Part shown: in pieces, positions 1 to 11,059 of the stretch | Layout: each line of letters begins with the position of its first letter | Position numbering within the stretch: the stretch's first letter is position 1 | NCBI GenBank assembly: GCA_015956445.1 | Contig: WIUZ02000011.1 | Coordinates: 62,001-126,000, forward strand | Direction of reading: 5' to 3' | From: Thelephora terrestris | Lineage: Eukaryota > Basidiomycota > Agaricomycetes > Thelephorales > Thelephoraceae | DNA: 64,000 nt | Notes under the pieces: generated by a model | Told to the model about the DNA's origin: nothing | Database searches by the model: none | Seen by the model: the letters and a program-made list of their open reading frames with translations, nothing else | Made by a program: the position numbers and the translations under genes

Positions 1-1201
1 TCGCATCCTCGACAAGTTTGCTGTCCTTTCCCTGACGTACCAAAGCAATGGGTTCATCACAATGCTCGCACCACTCCGAGACTACCTCCGTCCCAAGGAC
101 CCAACGTCATCTCCACTTCTGTGCACGACCAAGGAGCGTTACTTCGCCCGATTGTCACTCAGCGTGGCGCCCGGCCAACCTGGACACGAAGATACGCGAT
201 GGATCTCGTCAGAGGATGTGAATGTCGAGCACCTGCTTGACGTCTTCACGTCTGCCAATCCGGACTCGACTGAAGTTTGGGATGCCTGCAACAATTTTAT
301 GATCCGCTTTATCTTGCACAAATCACGGCAAACTGTGCTGAGGAAGAAGATCGAGGGTCTTCCCGATGATCATCCCTCCAAGCCTGGGTGTTTGTCCCAC
401 CTGGCAAAGGTGTCTGTAGCATTGGGAAATTCCTCAGAAGGAGCATTACTCTTCAACTACGCCTTGAAGCTTTGGAGAGAGCGGGGGGATGAATACTCGG
501 TTGCTTGGGCGTTGATGGAGCTATCCTCAGCAAATGGGGCCTCACTCCACCCTCAGGAAAGCATACGTCAAGCAAGAGAAGCGTTGGAAATTTACGAGCG
601 ACTTGGTGCAACCGAGGAGCGCGCAAGTTGTTTATGTACCCTTGCTAAGGTGTTGAGAGGGGTCGGACAGCTTGATGCGGCAGAAGATGCTGTGGTCGAA
701 TCAATCAGACTTCTCAGCCCAGGGGAAGACCAAGAATCTTCTATTTTCCTATGTCTTCGCGTCCTTGGAGACATATATTGCGACAAGGGTCAGACGGAGG
801 AGGCCCTTCGTCAATACGAGGAGGCGCTTAGAATTGCAACCGCTTTAGGCTCGTCTATCTGCCTGTCCATTGCTCACTATGTCTTGGCGGAGTTTTTTAC
901 TTTTATGACAGCTGGAGACAAGTTGGACGAAGCGCAGGTTCACATCGTACAAACAAAGTCATACCTATCCGTATTCGATCACCCATCCTTCCTGGGTCGT
1001 GCAACCCTCTTGCATGCCTGGATTCATTGCAGGCAATGCAGGATTGAAGATGCAATGTCCGAGGCTCTACACGCCCGAGAAATACTCGAAGGGCATGGCA
1101 CATCGTTGGAGGATATTGACAGCTGCAACGTTCTCCTCGAGGCACTTGAAGTTGTTCGAGGTCTGCAAGGCACCTCTCAGAGGCCCGAGGAAAGGGCCTA
1201 A
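1..1201 (+). CDS. NLR-type (NB-ARC/TPR) protein, C-terminal part
   Basis: The frame is open from base 2 and ends at a TAA at 1199-1201, so the 5' part lies outside the window. The visible ~399 residues begin with a winged-helix-like tail, the motif ITMLAPLRDYLRP and then KIEGLPDDHPSKP, which are characteristic of the large agaricomycete NB-ARC proteins. Next come about five TPR-like helical repeats, for example residues near 'ALKLWRERGDEYSVAWAL' and 'GDIYCDKGQTEEALRQYEEAL'. Such proteins are STAND NTPases thought to act in non-self recognition or cell death signalling; this is family knowledge, not shown here. No intron is needed in the visible part. The nucleotide-binding domain is not in view, so whether the gene is intact cannot be judged. 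Confidence 0.85.
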   Translation, partial: RILDKFAVLSLTYQSNGFITMLAPLRDYLRPKDPTSSPLLCTTKERYFARLSLSVAPGQPGHEDTRWISSEDVNVEHLLDVFTSANPDSTEVWDACNNFMIRFILHKSRQTVLRKKIEGLPDDHPSKPGCLSHLAKVSVALGNSSEGALLFNYALKLWRERGDEYSVAWALMELSSANGASLHPQESIRQAREALEIYERLGATEERASCLCTLAKVLRGVGQLDAAEDAVVESIRLLSPGEDQESSIFLCLRVLGDIYCDKGQTEEALRQYEEALRIATALGSSICLSIAHYVLAEFFTFMTAGDKLDEAQVHIVQTKSYLSVFDHPSFLGRATLLHAWIHCRQCRIEDAMSEALHAREILEGHGTSLEDIDSCNVLLEALEVVRGLQGTSQRPEERA

Positions 1202-1950
1202 AGATTCCTTGCCTCCGGTGAACCAGATTCCGTGGTGAGCTTTCAAGCCTCAAGAATCATGCACCCGGCATCCATTAACTCTCATTTCCCAGCCAATGCT
1301 ACATTGTTCAATCACCCGACGGACGTTCCTGACGGTCCTGATCACCCATCCGAGCGATTGTCCTTTTCCTAAACACGGTTCCTTCTACACTGTCTTCTAT
1401 TCTATTGGTTTCATTTACAAGTACCCAGATTGTGCTTTATGCTTGAGTAGTGCTGAAAGCCTGATTAAAACAGGGAGTGGTCGGGGAAAGTTCTCTCCAA
1501 CTTTGAACGAGTGTGCATGCTATGATTCATGCTACCGGCCGTGATAATCCAGATATCCTTTTTACGCGATGCATGGAGTCAAGATGTAAAATTTTGAGAA
1601 TTGACATAGCCACGTCAGGAGTCGGTGAGGTTATCGGGGTGACGAATACCGATATTAAGAGTCATTTATTTCATTGTTTCAGGTATTTTCTGGCTTCAAA
1701 ATCTCGGACGCACCCGTGAGCATTTGGTCAAAGAAAAGCGGCTTGACTCGAGGTCCAAAAAGCAAATGACACTAAAATAGCGCTGACTCGATTGGCAGGA
1801 GGAAGTGAATGTGGGAATTTCCGCAGGTGGCTGTGTCGAAGGAATATAAATCGCGCCTGTGGCTGCGACCCGAATGGAGGAATACCCGTGACTCGGCTAA
1901 TTTCATAATCGCGCGGAGACGAATCACCTCCAGCCCTCGGCCCCCGTTCG
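1202..1950. other. Intergenic, with three TGACTCG motifs
   Basis: There is no convincing gene; the small open frames lack splice logic or family resemblance. The last 210 bases before the next start hold three copies of TGACTCG on the plus strand, at 1744-1750, 1784-1790 and 1889-1895, a possible bZIP-type site. No clear TATA box was seen. Confidence 0.4.
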
Positions 1951-4210
1951 ATGTCTACCAAGCCCCGTGACAAGCAACTCCCCATCACCATGTTCTTCAG
2001 CACCCCCAGACCGACAAACCCGCGAAAGAAAGACGGCAATACGCCAATGACCAGGAAGCGTCGGCGAGAACTTGGGGTGGAGCTTGAAGCGGGCAAGGAC
2101 TCTGCCGGTGTCGATTCCGCCGCGGAGGTGGAGACCCCGATCCATGCAGGTAAACGGGCGAAACGATCCTCGACGATGGCACCGAAACAGACTCCTGGAG
2201 GGAGGGGAAGGGCGCGACTTCAGCAAAGAGATGTGGATTCCGACGAGGAGGACAAACGGGCTGGTCCCTCAAAGCCTCCGAGCCACCGTGCTGTAAGGAT
2301 AACCCGCAAGGCGGGCAACCTTCTGACCCCAGAGTCTGAGGGTATATTCGAAAACCCCCCTCCGGATGACCACGGGGTATCGAATTTGAAGACTCCGCTC
2401 GCTGAGTTGAAGCTGGAAGGCCGCCGAAACTCGGTGGAATCTCCTCCGCAGAACGCTCGGAGGGGCCTGCGATCTTCCAATGTCGGGCTCCCTACGCCGA
2501 TTACGAGCTCACGCGACGTATCTAGGCCGAGAGCGAACAACCTGTCAAAGATTTTAGTGAGGACGACCCCGGAGCCTCCGGAGCCCGAACCCATCATCAT
2601 TTCTTCCTCGCCGTTATCGCCGCTAACCGATCTCCAGGATTCATCTCCCCGCTCTCAGGCTCCTGCTCAAAACTCATTTCCCATCTTCAAAGTTCCCGCG
2701 CTTCCTCTTCATACTCCACGTCGTCAGCGTGTAGAGGACAGGAAGTCTGGTTCGAGCCCACCGCGCCACTCTGCAATGGCCGTAGATTCCGACGAAGGGC
2801 TGGTCCCCACGTCTCAGTCGCAGGATCTGAAACCGTTCATCATCTCCCCTCCACGTCCAGGAGGGTCTGCCCTTCTCAAAGACACCACTCCAAAGTCATT
2901 GCGACAATCGCAAGGTTATATCAAGCGACCCGCGCAGCCTTTACCGTCCATCCTAGCTACGATGCAAGCTAGAGGCTATACGGGAACGCAAGAGAGCGAC
3001 GTCGTGGCTACCTCTCAAATGGAGGAAACCGAGTTGCGGATACCCCGTTCTGCTCAGGTTGGACCATCGAGGGCTCTGGCCTTCAGCTCACCCCCGAACA
3101 AACGAAATAAAGTTTCTCAAAGTCACCACGAACCTCCGTCGTCAGTACGGAGTGGCGTTTTGAGAACTCCCACGAAGATCACCGGTCTACCTCGCGATGG
3201 GAAGGTGCATGTCATGAGGTGAGCACCCGTCATATAAACTCAAGGCCCTGGGTACTGAGAGGACCCACAGTCCCGTTACTGGATTTTTGTCCCCCAAGAG
3301 ATACTCTCCCACTCGTCGCAATGGTGTTGGTCCTTCCACGAGTTCCCTACCTCCCTCTTCGATTCCCCCATCGACCGACCCGTATGAGTCCGGTCGCGAC
3401 GATACCGCCCTCGACTTCGTTCAATACCAAACTACACCCACGAAACGCAGATCATCGATGGATTCTCCGACGAAGGAAATAAAGTTGTTCGAAAGCCAGG
3501 TGACGCATAGCCCAACGTGGAGTCAACCGAGGTCTTTCGAGAGATGGAGACTTAGAGATGTTCTCGATAGCCAGCGTGCTTTCGGTGACGGGAAGGCAGG
3601 TTTGGAGGCTGAGGCCGAAGGTCGAGAACCAGGTGAGGGGTTGCCAACAAATGGAGATGAGTCGGAGGAGTCGGAGAGAGCGGCGATGATGGCTAGCTCT
3701 ATGACCGAAGCAGACAGCCAGGACTTGATCGAGTGGTTTGCGAGGGTCCGCCCAGAGCTCAAGTTCGTAGGGAAGGCGCCACAGTCCAAGTCTAGCAACT
3801 CCTCACTCAGGTCGAACAAATCGGGCCCCGACTCGGCCAAGGACAATGCGAACGGGAACGGATCTGGGAGCCGAGTCGACCAGGTCGATACCATCGTCGT
3901 CGACGACACGCCTCCCCCGAGCCAGGATTTCAAGAAGCCGGACAACGCAGATCCCATCACGAACCGGATCGAGAACGTGGGGAAGGTGTCGCCTGTCGAG
4001 ACTTCTTCGAGCAGCCTCACGGAATCAGACTCTCAGAGCGGGGGTTCGAGGAAGACGCAAGACCAGGAGGGGAGTCAGGGCGGTATAGGTGACTCTGCTT
4101 TGGTTTTCTCGCAGCCCACGCTGGACCCGTTGATGGCGTTTTTGGATATATTTGAGGGAGCAAGTAGCGTGGCTAGGGATTCGCAGTCGGTTATTGACAT
4201 ATCTGACTAG
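1951..4210 (+). CDS. Disordered protein with N-terminal PCNA-binding (PIP) box
   Basis: Two exons, 1951-3218 and 3271-4210, joined across a 52-nt GT-AG intron (junction codon AGT), give 735 residues. Residues 9-16 read QLPITMFF, a perfect match to the PIP box Q-x-x-h-x-x-F-F that docks on the sliding clamp PCNA. A basic run RKKDG...RKRRRE follows and could be nuclear targeting. The rest is low complexity, rich in Ser, Pro and acidic residues, with many SP/TP sites and three short repeats: VPTSQSQDLKPF, VATSQMEETEL and EADSQDLIEWF. No enzyme domain is visible. By inference it is a nuclear replication or repair adaptor. I do not recognise the family, and a PIP box alone is weak proof. Confidence 0.75.
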
Positions 4211-4429
4211 AGAGGGTTTGTCGGTCTTACTTTGCGTTTTGCTTTCGATGCGTTCATCCTCGGACTTGCTGATCTTACAGTAATCGCTTAATGTGTGTAA
4301 ACCAGATTCGCCGGAACGCCGCGTATCCAGGCGATTTGAAGTCATTACATGGTAGTGAGTAAATTAATACACGGAGGGTAGGACGAACGTTTCGAGAGCG
4401 TACTAGTACAAAACGACATACCAATGCAA

Positions 4430-5254
4430 TCACCTATTTTCTTCCATGCTGGGTTCCTCCGGAAGAGGGACCACAACATTCGAGGGACCCGCGACCGCAG
4501 CCTCAGGGACCGGACTGGTGCCGCTATCGTTCGCAGGTTCATCAAACTCATAATGCTCACCCATCTCGAGATCAACATCATCAACGTCCCCACCGTAGCA
4601 CACGTCCACCGTCGCTTGCACCACCGAATAAACGATACCCTCAACCATCGACGTCGGGAGGCGCCAAGTAAAGACGAGCTCGTTGACCAGCTCGTTCACG
4701 CGTCCCACGATACGACGATCAGGGATCGACAGAGGCTTCCCGCAGCCGGTGTAGGTCAAAACGTTGAGACCGGACCTGACGGCATTGTGAATCGCTTTTG
4801 GGCCTCGGGATTCCCTCATTTTGATTCGGCGCATGAGGCGTTGGATTTCCAACGCCTTTTCCTTCCAATGTGCGCAGTCGGTCTGTGCGACTTCGACCTG
4901 CTCCGTGATTTGGATGACTTCCTCGCTCAACTCCTGCGTTTTGGTTGTGACCGCTTCGGCCTTTTCGGACATTCGCGCGAGCTGCAATGTGCGTATCAAT
5001 ATCACCGACGGGGATTTTTTCCAAAGAGGCGCTAGAAAGCGGTTTTTTCTCACCCTCCTTTCTGCGTTGCGCAAATCCTTGCGATTTCGCTCGGCGTCCC
5101 TCTCTGCTTTGTGTAGCCTACCACCTTCGGTCGAGGGCTGCTGTTGCGTCTCGCCGATCTCTTCGGCATCCCCCGCGCTTGCCCAGCGTTTCCCCCTCAG
5201 GCCCTGTATGTGGCGCATCTGAGCGGCAGAGCGACGCTTTCCTTTACGTGGCAT
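4430..5254 (-). CDS. Hypothetical coiled-coil protein
   Basis: A single open frame of 274 residues starts at ATG 5254. The N-terminus is basic (MPRKGKRRSAAQMRHIQGL), followed by a charged helical stretch (~45-150) that looks like a coiled coil. A more globular part (~155-225, with LNVLTYTGCGKPLSIPDRR) comes next, then an acidic tail. The final codons AATAGG are followed by TGATTG, so a splice donor (AG|GTGATT) could extend the protein past the annotated stop; no clear acceptor exon was found. The family is not recognised. Unlike its neighbours it has no intron in the body, so a multicopy or mobile-element-associated origin is possible but unproved. Confidence 0.55.
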   Translation of the reverse strand: MPRKGKRRSAAQMRHIQGLRGKRWASAGDAEEIGETQQQPSTEGGRLHKAERDAERNRKDLRNAERRVRKNRFLAPLWKKSPSVILIRTLQLARMSEKAEAVTTKTQELSEEVIQITEQVEVAQTDCAHWKEKALEIQRLMRRIKMRESRGPKAIHNAVRSGLNVLTYTGCGKPLSIPDRRIVGRVNELVNELVFTWRLPTSMVEGIVYSVVQATVDVCYGGDVDDVDLEMGEHYEFDEPANDSGTSPVPEAAVAGPSNVVVPLPEEPSMEENR

Positions 5255-6237
5255 GGTTCGCTGTCGTGAAGGGTGGATTCTTTAAGATTCGAGAAGAAAA
5301 GATGGAGAGGTCGTGTGGGTAGATGTTGGGTGTTTGTTGTGGAGGTTGAGAGCGATCGCCCCCCTGTTTCTACCCCACAGATCTAGTGACGGGGAAAGGA
5401 TCTCAAAATTTGAAATCGCAGAGGGATGAATCCGCTGCTGATTGAAGGTCGCTGTGTACTCAAATTTCGAGAGTAGTTCCTGAATGGGACGTCATTGCAG
5501 TCACATATACCGTTGAGATATCTCTAGTAGCAGAGGGATGATCCTACTGTCCTACGTTGAGCGGATCTCCTGTGTGTCAGCGTGATCATGAACTCATTCG
5601 GCCTCCCGTCCAGCAGAGCGTCGATTGGAATCGTCGAGGGTTTTGTGTAATGTCGAGGAGGGCGAAGGACGACACGGATGTCATGTTATCCTCACTCGAA
5701 CCTTTCCCTGCGGCTTTCTCCGAGTCCGCGAAATCACAATCCAAACGTAGGGGAGCAGGCCGCAGGCGTAAGGTGCGGGGATTTAAAACGAATACGTACA
5801 GCTCTCTTGGCCCATTGACAACCAGATGAACCGAGGCTGGGGCAGGACATCGAACTACAGTAGTAGCAGATCGGGGGAAAGTGGGTCGATCGGTCACCGC
5901 AAGTCTCAGTGACACTGACAGTCAGTGGGGGAGTAAAATAAGAAGCGGGCTGAGTCCAAACCCCTGTCCCTCCTTCCTTGACTTCGGAGGTCAGCATTTT
6001 GACCAAAAATTCTGGCTTACTGTAGTGTCCAGACTCATAGTCAGCATAGATGTTACCCAGCGTGGGCTTCTGTCGTACATACTCGGATCCTTACACCAGA
6101 CCAATGCTATCGTCCAATTGATGGGTGCATCGTCGGAGGTCGGCCACGCTGCCGGCGCTATTTGTACCACGTTTCAACTTTACATAAATTGACTGCGGCC
6201 CAAACGATGACAACGATCCTCCTCGACTCTTCCTTCT
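5255..6237. other. Intergenic
   Basis: About 980 bases with only short overlapping open frames on both strands. No repeats, RNA genes or recognisable protein fragments were seen. It holds the divergent upstream regions of the coiled-coil gene and the DUF3074 gene. Confidence 0.5.
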
Positions 6238-7179
6238 GTGGCCTTCATGTCCCAACCACAATATAGCTTTCTTTTCAGCGGACTCCCTATTAAACTATCG
6301 GAGGTACCGTCCGAAGATGCAATCATCGCCGCAGGGAAAGAGATCCTCGCCGCGTCAGTGAACTGGAAACCAGGCAAAACGCTTCAGAAGGTCGTCAAGA
6401 CGTCCATGTATTCTCCAGGTTCTAAGGATGGAAAGGGAGGGAAAAAGTGGGCGTGCAGGTTTAGCGAGCACACACGCGACGAGGGAACCTTCGATGACTT
6501 CTGGAGTGGGCTGGGGACCAACAAGGCTGAAAACGAGATGCAGTAAGTCACTTTGCCATGCTCTTGTAAATTGCGCCTATCTGCGACCGAATGAAAACCC
6601 CTGAGCGTCTGGGTTTGGGTGTAGGTTCATTCCGGAGATAAAGAAGGTCAAGCTCGTCAAGTCTCTCTCCCCAAACGCGGAGATCTGGACGCTCTACTAC
6701 GAGCTGAATCTGGTCATGTCACCGCGGGTATTTACCGTGTTGCAAGTAAAACAACTCGGCGAGGTTGATTCAATGAGAGAAGGGTATGCATTCACCTCAC
6801 TCTTCTGGCGAGTTAAACGAACGGGGCTCCCAAATTCACAGCGTTGTCGTGTCCATCCCGATAAATCTATCCTCAACAGAGGACGAAGAACTTGCCGCAC
6901 TCGAAGAGAAGGGTGTAAAAGGTCGCTACGCAAGTGTGGAACACATATTGGAGCTACCTGATGATAAGGTTGAGTGGAGAATGGCTACCTCAAGTTCTCC
7001 TGGAGGGCTCGTTCCGCAATTTGTGAACGATCTCGCCTTGCCTGGGGCGATCTCGAAGGTATTTCTGAGCACCCCAATGCATAGTCTCGCCACTAAGGAT
7101 CTGTCTACCTCTCCAGGATGTACCTCTATTCTTGGGTTGGATGCAAGCGAAGAAGGCTACGGCTGAGAACGCGACATGA
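6238..7179 (+). CDS. DUF3074 (START-like) domain protein
   Basis: Four exons: 6238-6542, 6625-6783, 6842-7058 and 7117-7179, all with GT-AG introns, 247 residues. The order of motifs fits the fungal DUF3074 family, a START-like fold predicted to bind lipid: WACRFSEH near residue 80, then EIWTLYYELNLVMSPRVFTVLQV, the strand VVVSIPINL, and the ending SKDVPLFLGWMQAKK typical of the family's last helix (IP-x-FL-x-WM). Each splice junction restores this family reading. The N-terminus is a little short of some relatives. Cellular role and ligand are unknown. Confidence 0.85.
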
Positions 7180-8056
7180 TTAGGATGAGATGAACCGACT
7201 CGCTGCGGCGCCGCTGAGGGACTTTTTGCTGAGCACTAGCGCTTGGATGCCCAGATCTGCTGCCGTAGACGTTCTGGATTGGGAAGATGTCGTACTCTAG
7301 GCTTGGTTTGCACGAAGTGAGGAAAGACCGCAAGCGGTCGATCTGGTGTTAACGTGCTTATTAGCCTTGTTCACGGGAGAAAGTTGTCATCTCAGCTTCG
7401 TGAGTGTCAGCGAGTGTGACGACAGATGAGAGGCCCAGGGTTTGTCACTGAACCTGTAACCGTAAGACCGACAATGACCTTCTTTCGAGAGTGCCATGCC
7501 GCCATGCTCAGAAGAATCTTGTGCCACCCGACTTGAAGGTAATCGAACGACCCTCCAGGGGCGACAACGGGGTTAAGTAATTGTTTGTATTCGCGGCAGG
7601 TGGAAGGGGTACGTGTGGGGCGCCTCAAGATGCGAGTTTGGAGATGAACACATCCTCGAAACCCACCGCGAGAACCTGTCTGGCTCTGCGGTATGAAGCT
7701 CTAGGATGGCATAAGCCCAGCCTTTAAACTTTTAATCCGTAAACCGCAACGTCGCGAGACGTGATTCCGGGGTTTTTCTCAGTCCGAACAGCCTCGCGGG
7801 TGAGCTTGACGGCCTGGAGGAACATAGTGGCGTCCGCGATAGTGTCTATGGGGAATTTGGCGATCGGGCCCTCGGGCGTCGAGAAGGGAAAGGCTTGGCG
7901 CTGACGAGGGAGAGGAACCTTGATCGAGGGATTGCCGATAAGTCCCATCGACTCCGCCGTCCAAGTCAACATCCAGTCGGGGGGAGGGCCCCTCTCGTTC
8001 ACTCTCCCTGCGCACTCTCGAACCCTCGAGCGAGAAATAACAAGTACCGCTATGCT
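7180..8056. other. Intergenic with one possible small antisense frame
   Basis: Bases 7180-7720 show nothing convincing. A minus-strand frame in 7724-8002 is listed separately at low confidence. The last ~50 bases are the leader of the TMEM170-like gene. Confidence 0.4.
7724..7972 (-). CDS. Possible small protein, unrecognised
   Basis: From ATG 7972 the minus strand encodes 82 residues ([15 protein letters not shown] ... [11 protein letters not shown]). The amino acid mix looks protein-like and the frame stays open upstream past 8050 without an ATG. It could be the last exon of a gene whose 5' part I cannot place, because it runs into the divergent TMEM170-like gene, or it could be chance. 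No family was recognised. Confidence 0.25.
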   Translation of the reverse strand: MLTWTAESMGLIGNPSIKVPLPRQRQAFPFSTPEGPIAKFPIDTIADATMFLQAVKLTREAVRTEKNPGITSRDVAVYGLKV

Positions 8057-8919
<863 letters not shown>

Positions 8920-9062
8920 CGTACGGACATCATAATAATATTTCTTGCGTATTTCAGAGTCAACAGCATCGCCCACGCGATCATCCGCGAATGCAACTGG
9001 TACTTGTCGAATGAGATACGGAATTGTGAAGAAGCAAACGAAGGACACACCGACAACTGGAC

Positions 9063-9569
9063 TCATTTCGATCGGTCGGAATCGATGAGATATAACCCCT
9101 CCGGAGAAACGTTCTTGGAATACTTTAGGAGGTCGCGGCCTCGCACCTCGTTCTCATCCACAGGGATGGGTTCCGCGTCGAGGTCTATGCCAGTTCCTTC
9201 GGCCCAGATCCTCCCGTCTGGAATACCATTCCCATCGTCAACTGAATCCGTATTGACCAGTTTGACCGCTTCGACAAGTTTGACGAGGTCCTGCATCTCC
9301 TCCGTAAGCTTTGCGTGCTCAGGAGAGCCTTCCTCCGGCGGGATTAGAGCACTTAGTGTGTGCAGGTGCTTCAGTTTCGCAGGAGAAATCGTGGGCTTTG
9401 GGTACGAGGACAAGAGCTCGTTGACGGACCACGTCGGGCGAATTGGAATTCCATCTTCGTCTGTCTCGACGTCTGTACGGAGCGTAGGATTAGACGAGAG
9501 ATAAGAGTTCAGCCTCTGCAGGCGTGTTCTAAGCAAAACGCGACGAAATTCGAGAGTGGTCCTGAGCAT
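9063..9569 (-). CDS. Mitochondrial Glu-tRNA(Gln) amidotransferase subunit, GatC/Gta3-like
   Basis: An intronless frame of 168 residues. The start is rich in Arg and Leu with few acidic residues (MLRTTLEFRRVLLRTRLQRL), as for a mitochondrial presequence. Residues ~46-105 (WSVNELLSSYPKP ... LHTLSALIPPEEGS ... QDLVKLVEAV) match the GatC-type domain seen in fungal Gta3 proteins, where a helix pair wraps the amidase subunit. The tail GRIWAEGTGIDL is also typical. It would help turn Glu-tRNA(Gln) into Gln-tRNA(Gln) in mitochondria. It diverges from the mS34 gene with 45 bp between start codons. Confidence 0.8.
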   Translation of the reverse strand: MLRTTLEFRRVLLRTRLQRLNSYLSSNPTLRTDVETDEDGIPIRPTWSVNELLSSYPKPTISPAKLKHLHTLSALIPPEEGSPEHAKLTEEMQDLVKLVEAVKLVNTDSVDDGNGIPDGRIWAEGTGIDLDAEPIPVDENEVRGRDLLKYSKNVSPEGLYLIDSDRSK

Positions 9570-9614
9570 GATCGGAAATTACCGACGCCCTTCCTTCACG
9601 TCCGGTAAACCGTC
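9570..9614. promoter_or_regulatory. 45-bp gap between two divergent mitochondrial genes
   Basis: The GatC-like ATG (minus) and the mS34 ATG (plus) are only 45 bp apart. Any shared promoter must overlap one or both coding starts or leaders. No TATA box is visible. Co-regulation of two mitochondrial translation genes is an inference from spacing. Confidence 0.5.
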
Positions 9615-10057
9615 ATGACACCAAACCCACGGATGGTCGCAAAGGCCATACAACATTTCTTACCATCCAAACTACCTCCCACCCTCTCAGACTCTCCTTC
9701 ATCTCTGTACCAAGTGTTGTCGCGGTTTCCGGGAGATGGCGCTGGGCAGAAGGTGTACCAGACGCGGTGGGGAACGAAGGGGTTCCCGGATTGTTATTGG
9801 GAAGTCACCCGGACGAAGTTAAAATTGGAGGGAAAACACGGGAAGGCCTGGGGTCACCTCGTTTGGAAAGGTACGTCTGCACGTTTTTTTCTCTGAGGTT
9901 GCCCTCGGAATTTGGCCGTTGATCACTGTCGTTGGTGTCAGGCAAACGGGTTAGCGAACAGGAAAGCATGATTCGTGGGGGATTGAAATACAAATGGGCC
10001 ATGGGGATCTCTACATCTGGGATTGCCAAACCAAAAGCGCCTTCAACTTCAGCTTGA
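9615..10057 (+). CDS. MRPS34: Mitochondrial small ribosomal subunit protein mS34
   Basis: Two exons, 9615-9870 and 9942-10057, encode 123 residues. The core CYWEVTRTKLKLEGKHGKAWGHLVWKGKR lines up with human MRPS34 (CYWRLTRV ... HGKAWGILTFKGK) including the exon junction at WKG|K. Upstream, SLYQVLSRFPGDGAGQKVYQTRW fits the N-terminal part of fungal mS34. The protein would sit in the mitoribosomal small subunit. The C-terminus is short, ending in KPKAPSTSA. The gene is intact by eye. Confidence 0.85.
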
Positions 10058-10205
10058 AGGTTGGAGTCATGCCGAACCTTCCTGCTTCCCTTACCTATGG
10101 GATCGATCCCAACATATATGCACGTCATAATTCTGTTCATCTCGCAGTAATAATCAACGTTCTACCTCCTTGCCTTTCAACCACGCTTGTTCCCAAACCG
10201 TGACT

Positions 10206-10994
10206 ATGCCCCTCAAACCGTTCGCTCTCGTCGCTCCGTCCACCAGGGGTCTTTCTGCCGCCCTGACCAGACGGCTCCTCGCCAAGTCTGAATTGCCGGT
10301 CTACGCTACTTACCGCCAAGGACACCCCGAGAGAGTCAAGGACGAGCTCCTCCGTCCCCTAGATGGAATCGACCCTTCCAGATTGAAATTGATCCATCTC
10401 GACCTCGAGCACGAACAAAGCATTCGTGCAGCTGCTGAGAAACTCGACGAGACTCTTCCCCCAGATTCGTACCTCCATACCGGTTTCTTCACCGGAGGCG
10501 TGCTCGTGAGCCCGGAGAAACAGCCGGGAGATATTGACCTGGCGACCGTCCGGAAAACGTTCAACGTCAACGTCTTCTCCCACCTCCTCCTCATGAAGCA
10601 TTTCGCTCGTTTCCTACCCTCCGCCTCGATGACTAGCTCCCTCTCCGACCAACCCCTCGCCAAATGGATCCACGTCACCGCTCGGGTGGGCTCGATCGGG
10701 GACAACAGCAAAGGCGGATGGTACTCTTACCGCGCTTCCAAAGCAGCGTTGAACCAAGCGATGCACACTTTCGACCTTCATCTGAAGCAGACGAAGCGAC
10801 CCGCTATGGCCGTCGGCATACACCCCGGCACGATGAAGACTGAGTTGAGCAGGGATTTCTGGAAGAGTACACCGAAAGATCTGATACGTGAGCCCGAAGA
10901 AGCCGCTGAACACGTGCTTGGCGTCGTTGAGGAGTTGAGAGAGGATCAACGGGGTAAGGTCTGGGATTGGGCGGGGAAAAGGATTGTCTGGTGA
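10206..10994 (+). CDS. Short-chain dehydrogenase/reductase
   Basis: Intronless, 262 residues from ATG 10206. An in-frame ATG at 10170 would add 12 residues but the conserved start begins at FALVAPSTRGLSAALTRRLL. The Rossmann glycine region is altered (APSTRGLSAAL), as in the C-factor-like SDR branch. The active-site pair is WYSYRASKAALNQ (Tyr and Lys in YxxxK), preceded by VTARVGSIGD as the Ser region. HPGTMKTELS follows. Substrate is unknown. This is the parent of the SDR-tail fragments repeated through the next 19 kb. Confidence 0.85.
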   Translation: MPLKPFALVAPSTRGLSAALTRRLLAKSELPVYATYRQGHPERVKDELLRPLDGIDPSRLKLIHLDLEHEQSIRAAAEKLDETLPPDSYLHTGFFTGGVLVSPEKQPGDIDLATVRKTFNVNVFSHLLLMKHFARFLPSASMTSSLSDQPLAKWIHVTARVGSIGDNSKGGWYSYRASKAALNQAMHTFDLHLKQTKRPAMAVGIHPGTMKTELSRDFWKSTPKDLIREPEEAAEHVLGVVEELREDQRGKVWDWAGKRIVW

Positions 10995-11059
10995 TTTGGG
11001 CACTCTCAGAGGGGCGATGTTACGAAGGCACGGGATTGGAGATAACCACAACAGTGATG

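Noticed and set aside
1296-1719. Two small plus-strand frames after the NLR tail
   Set aside because: Short, overlapping, with unusual composition and no relation to known domains.
4424-5322. Plus-strand frames opposite the coiled-coil gene
   Set aside because: Their composition (Arg/Ser/Cys-rich) is typical of antisense to a charged helical protein; no start or splice pattern supports them.
10170-10205. Longer N-terminus for the SDR from the ATG at 10170
   Set aside because: The 12 added residues are not needed for the Rossmann fold, and family members start just before the ALV-x-P stretch.
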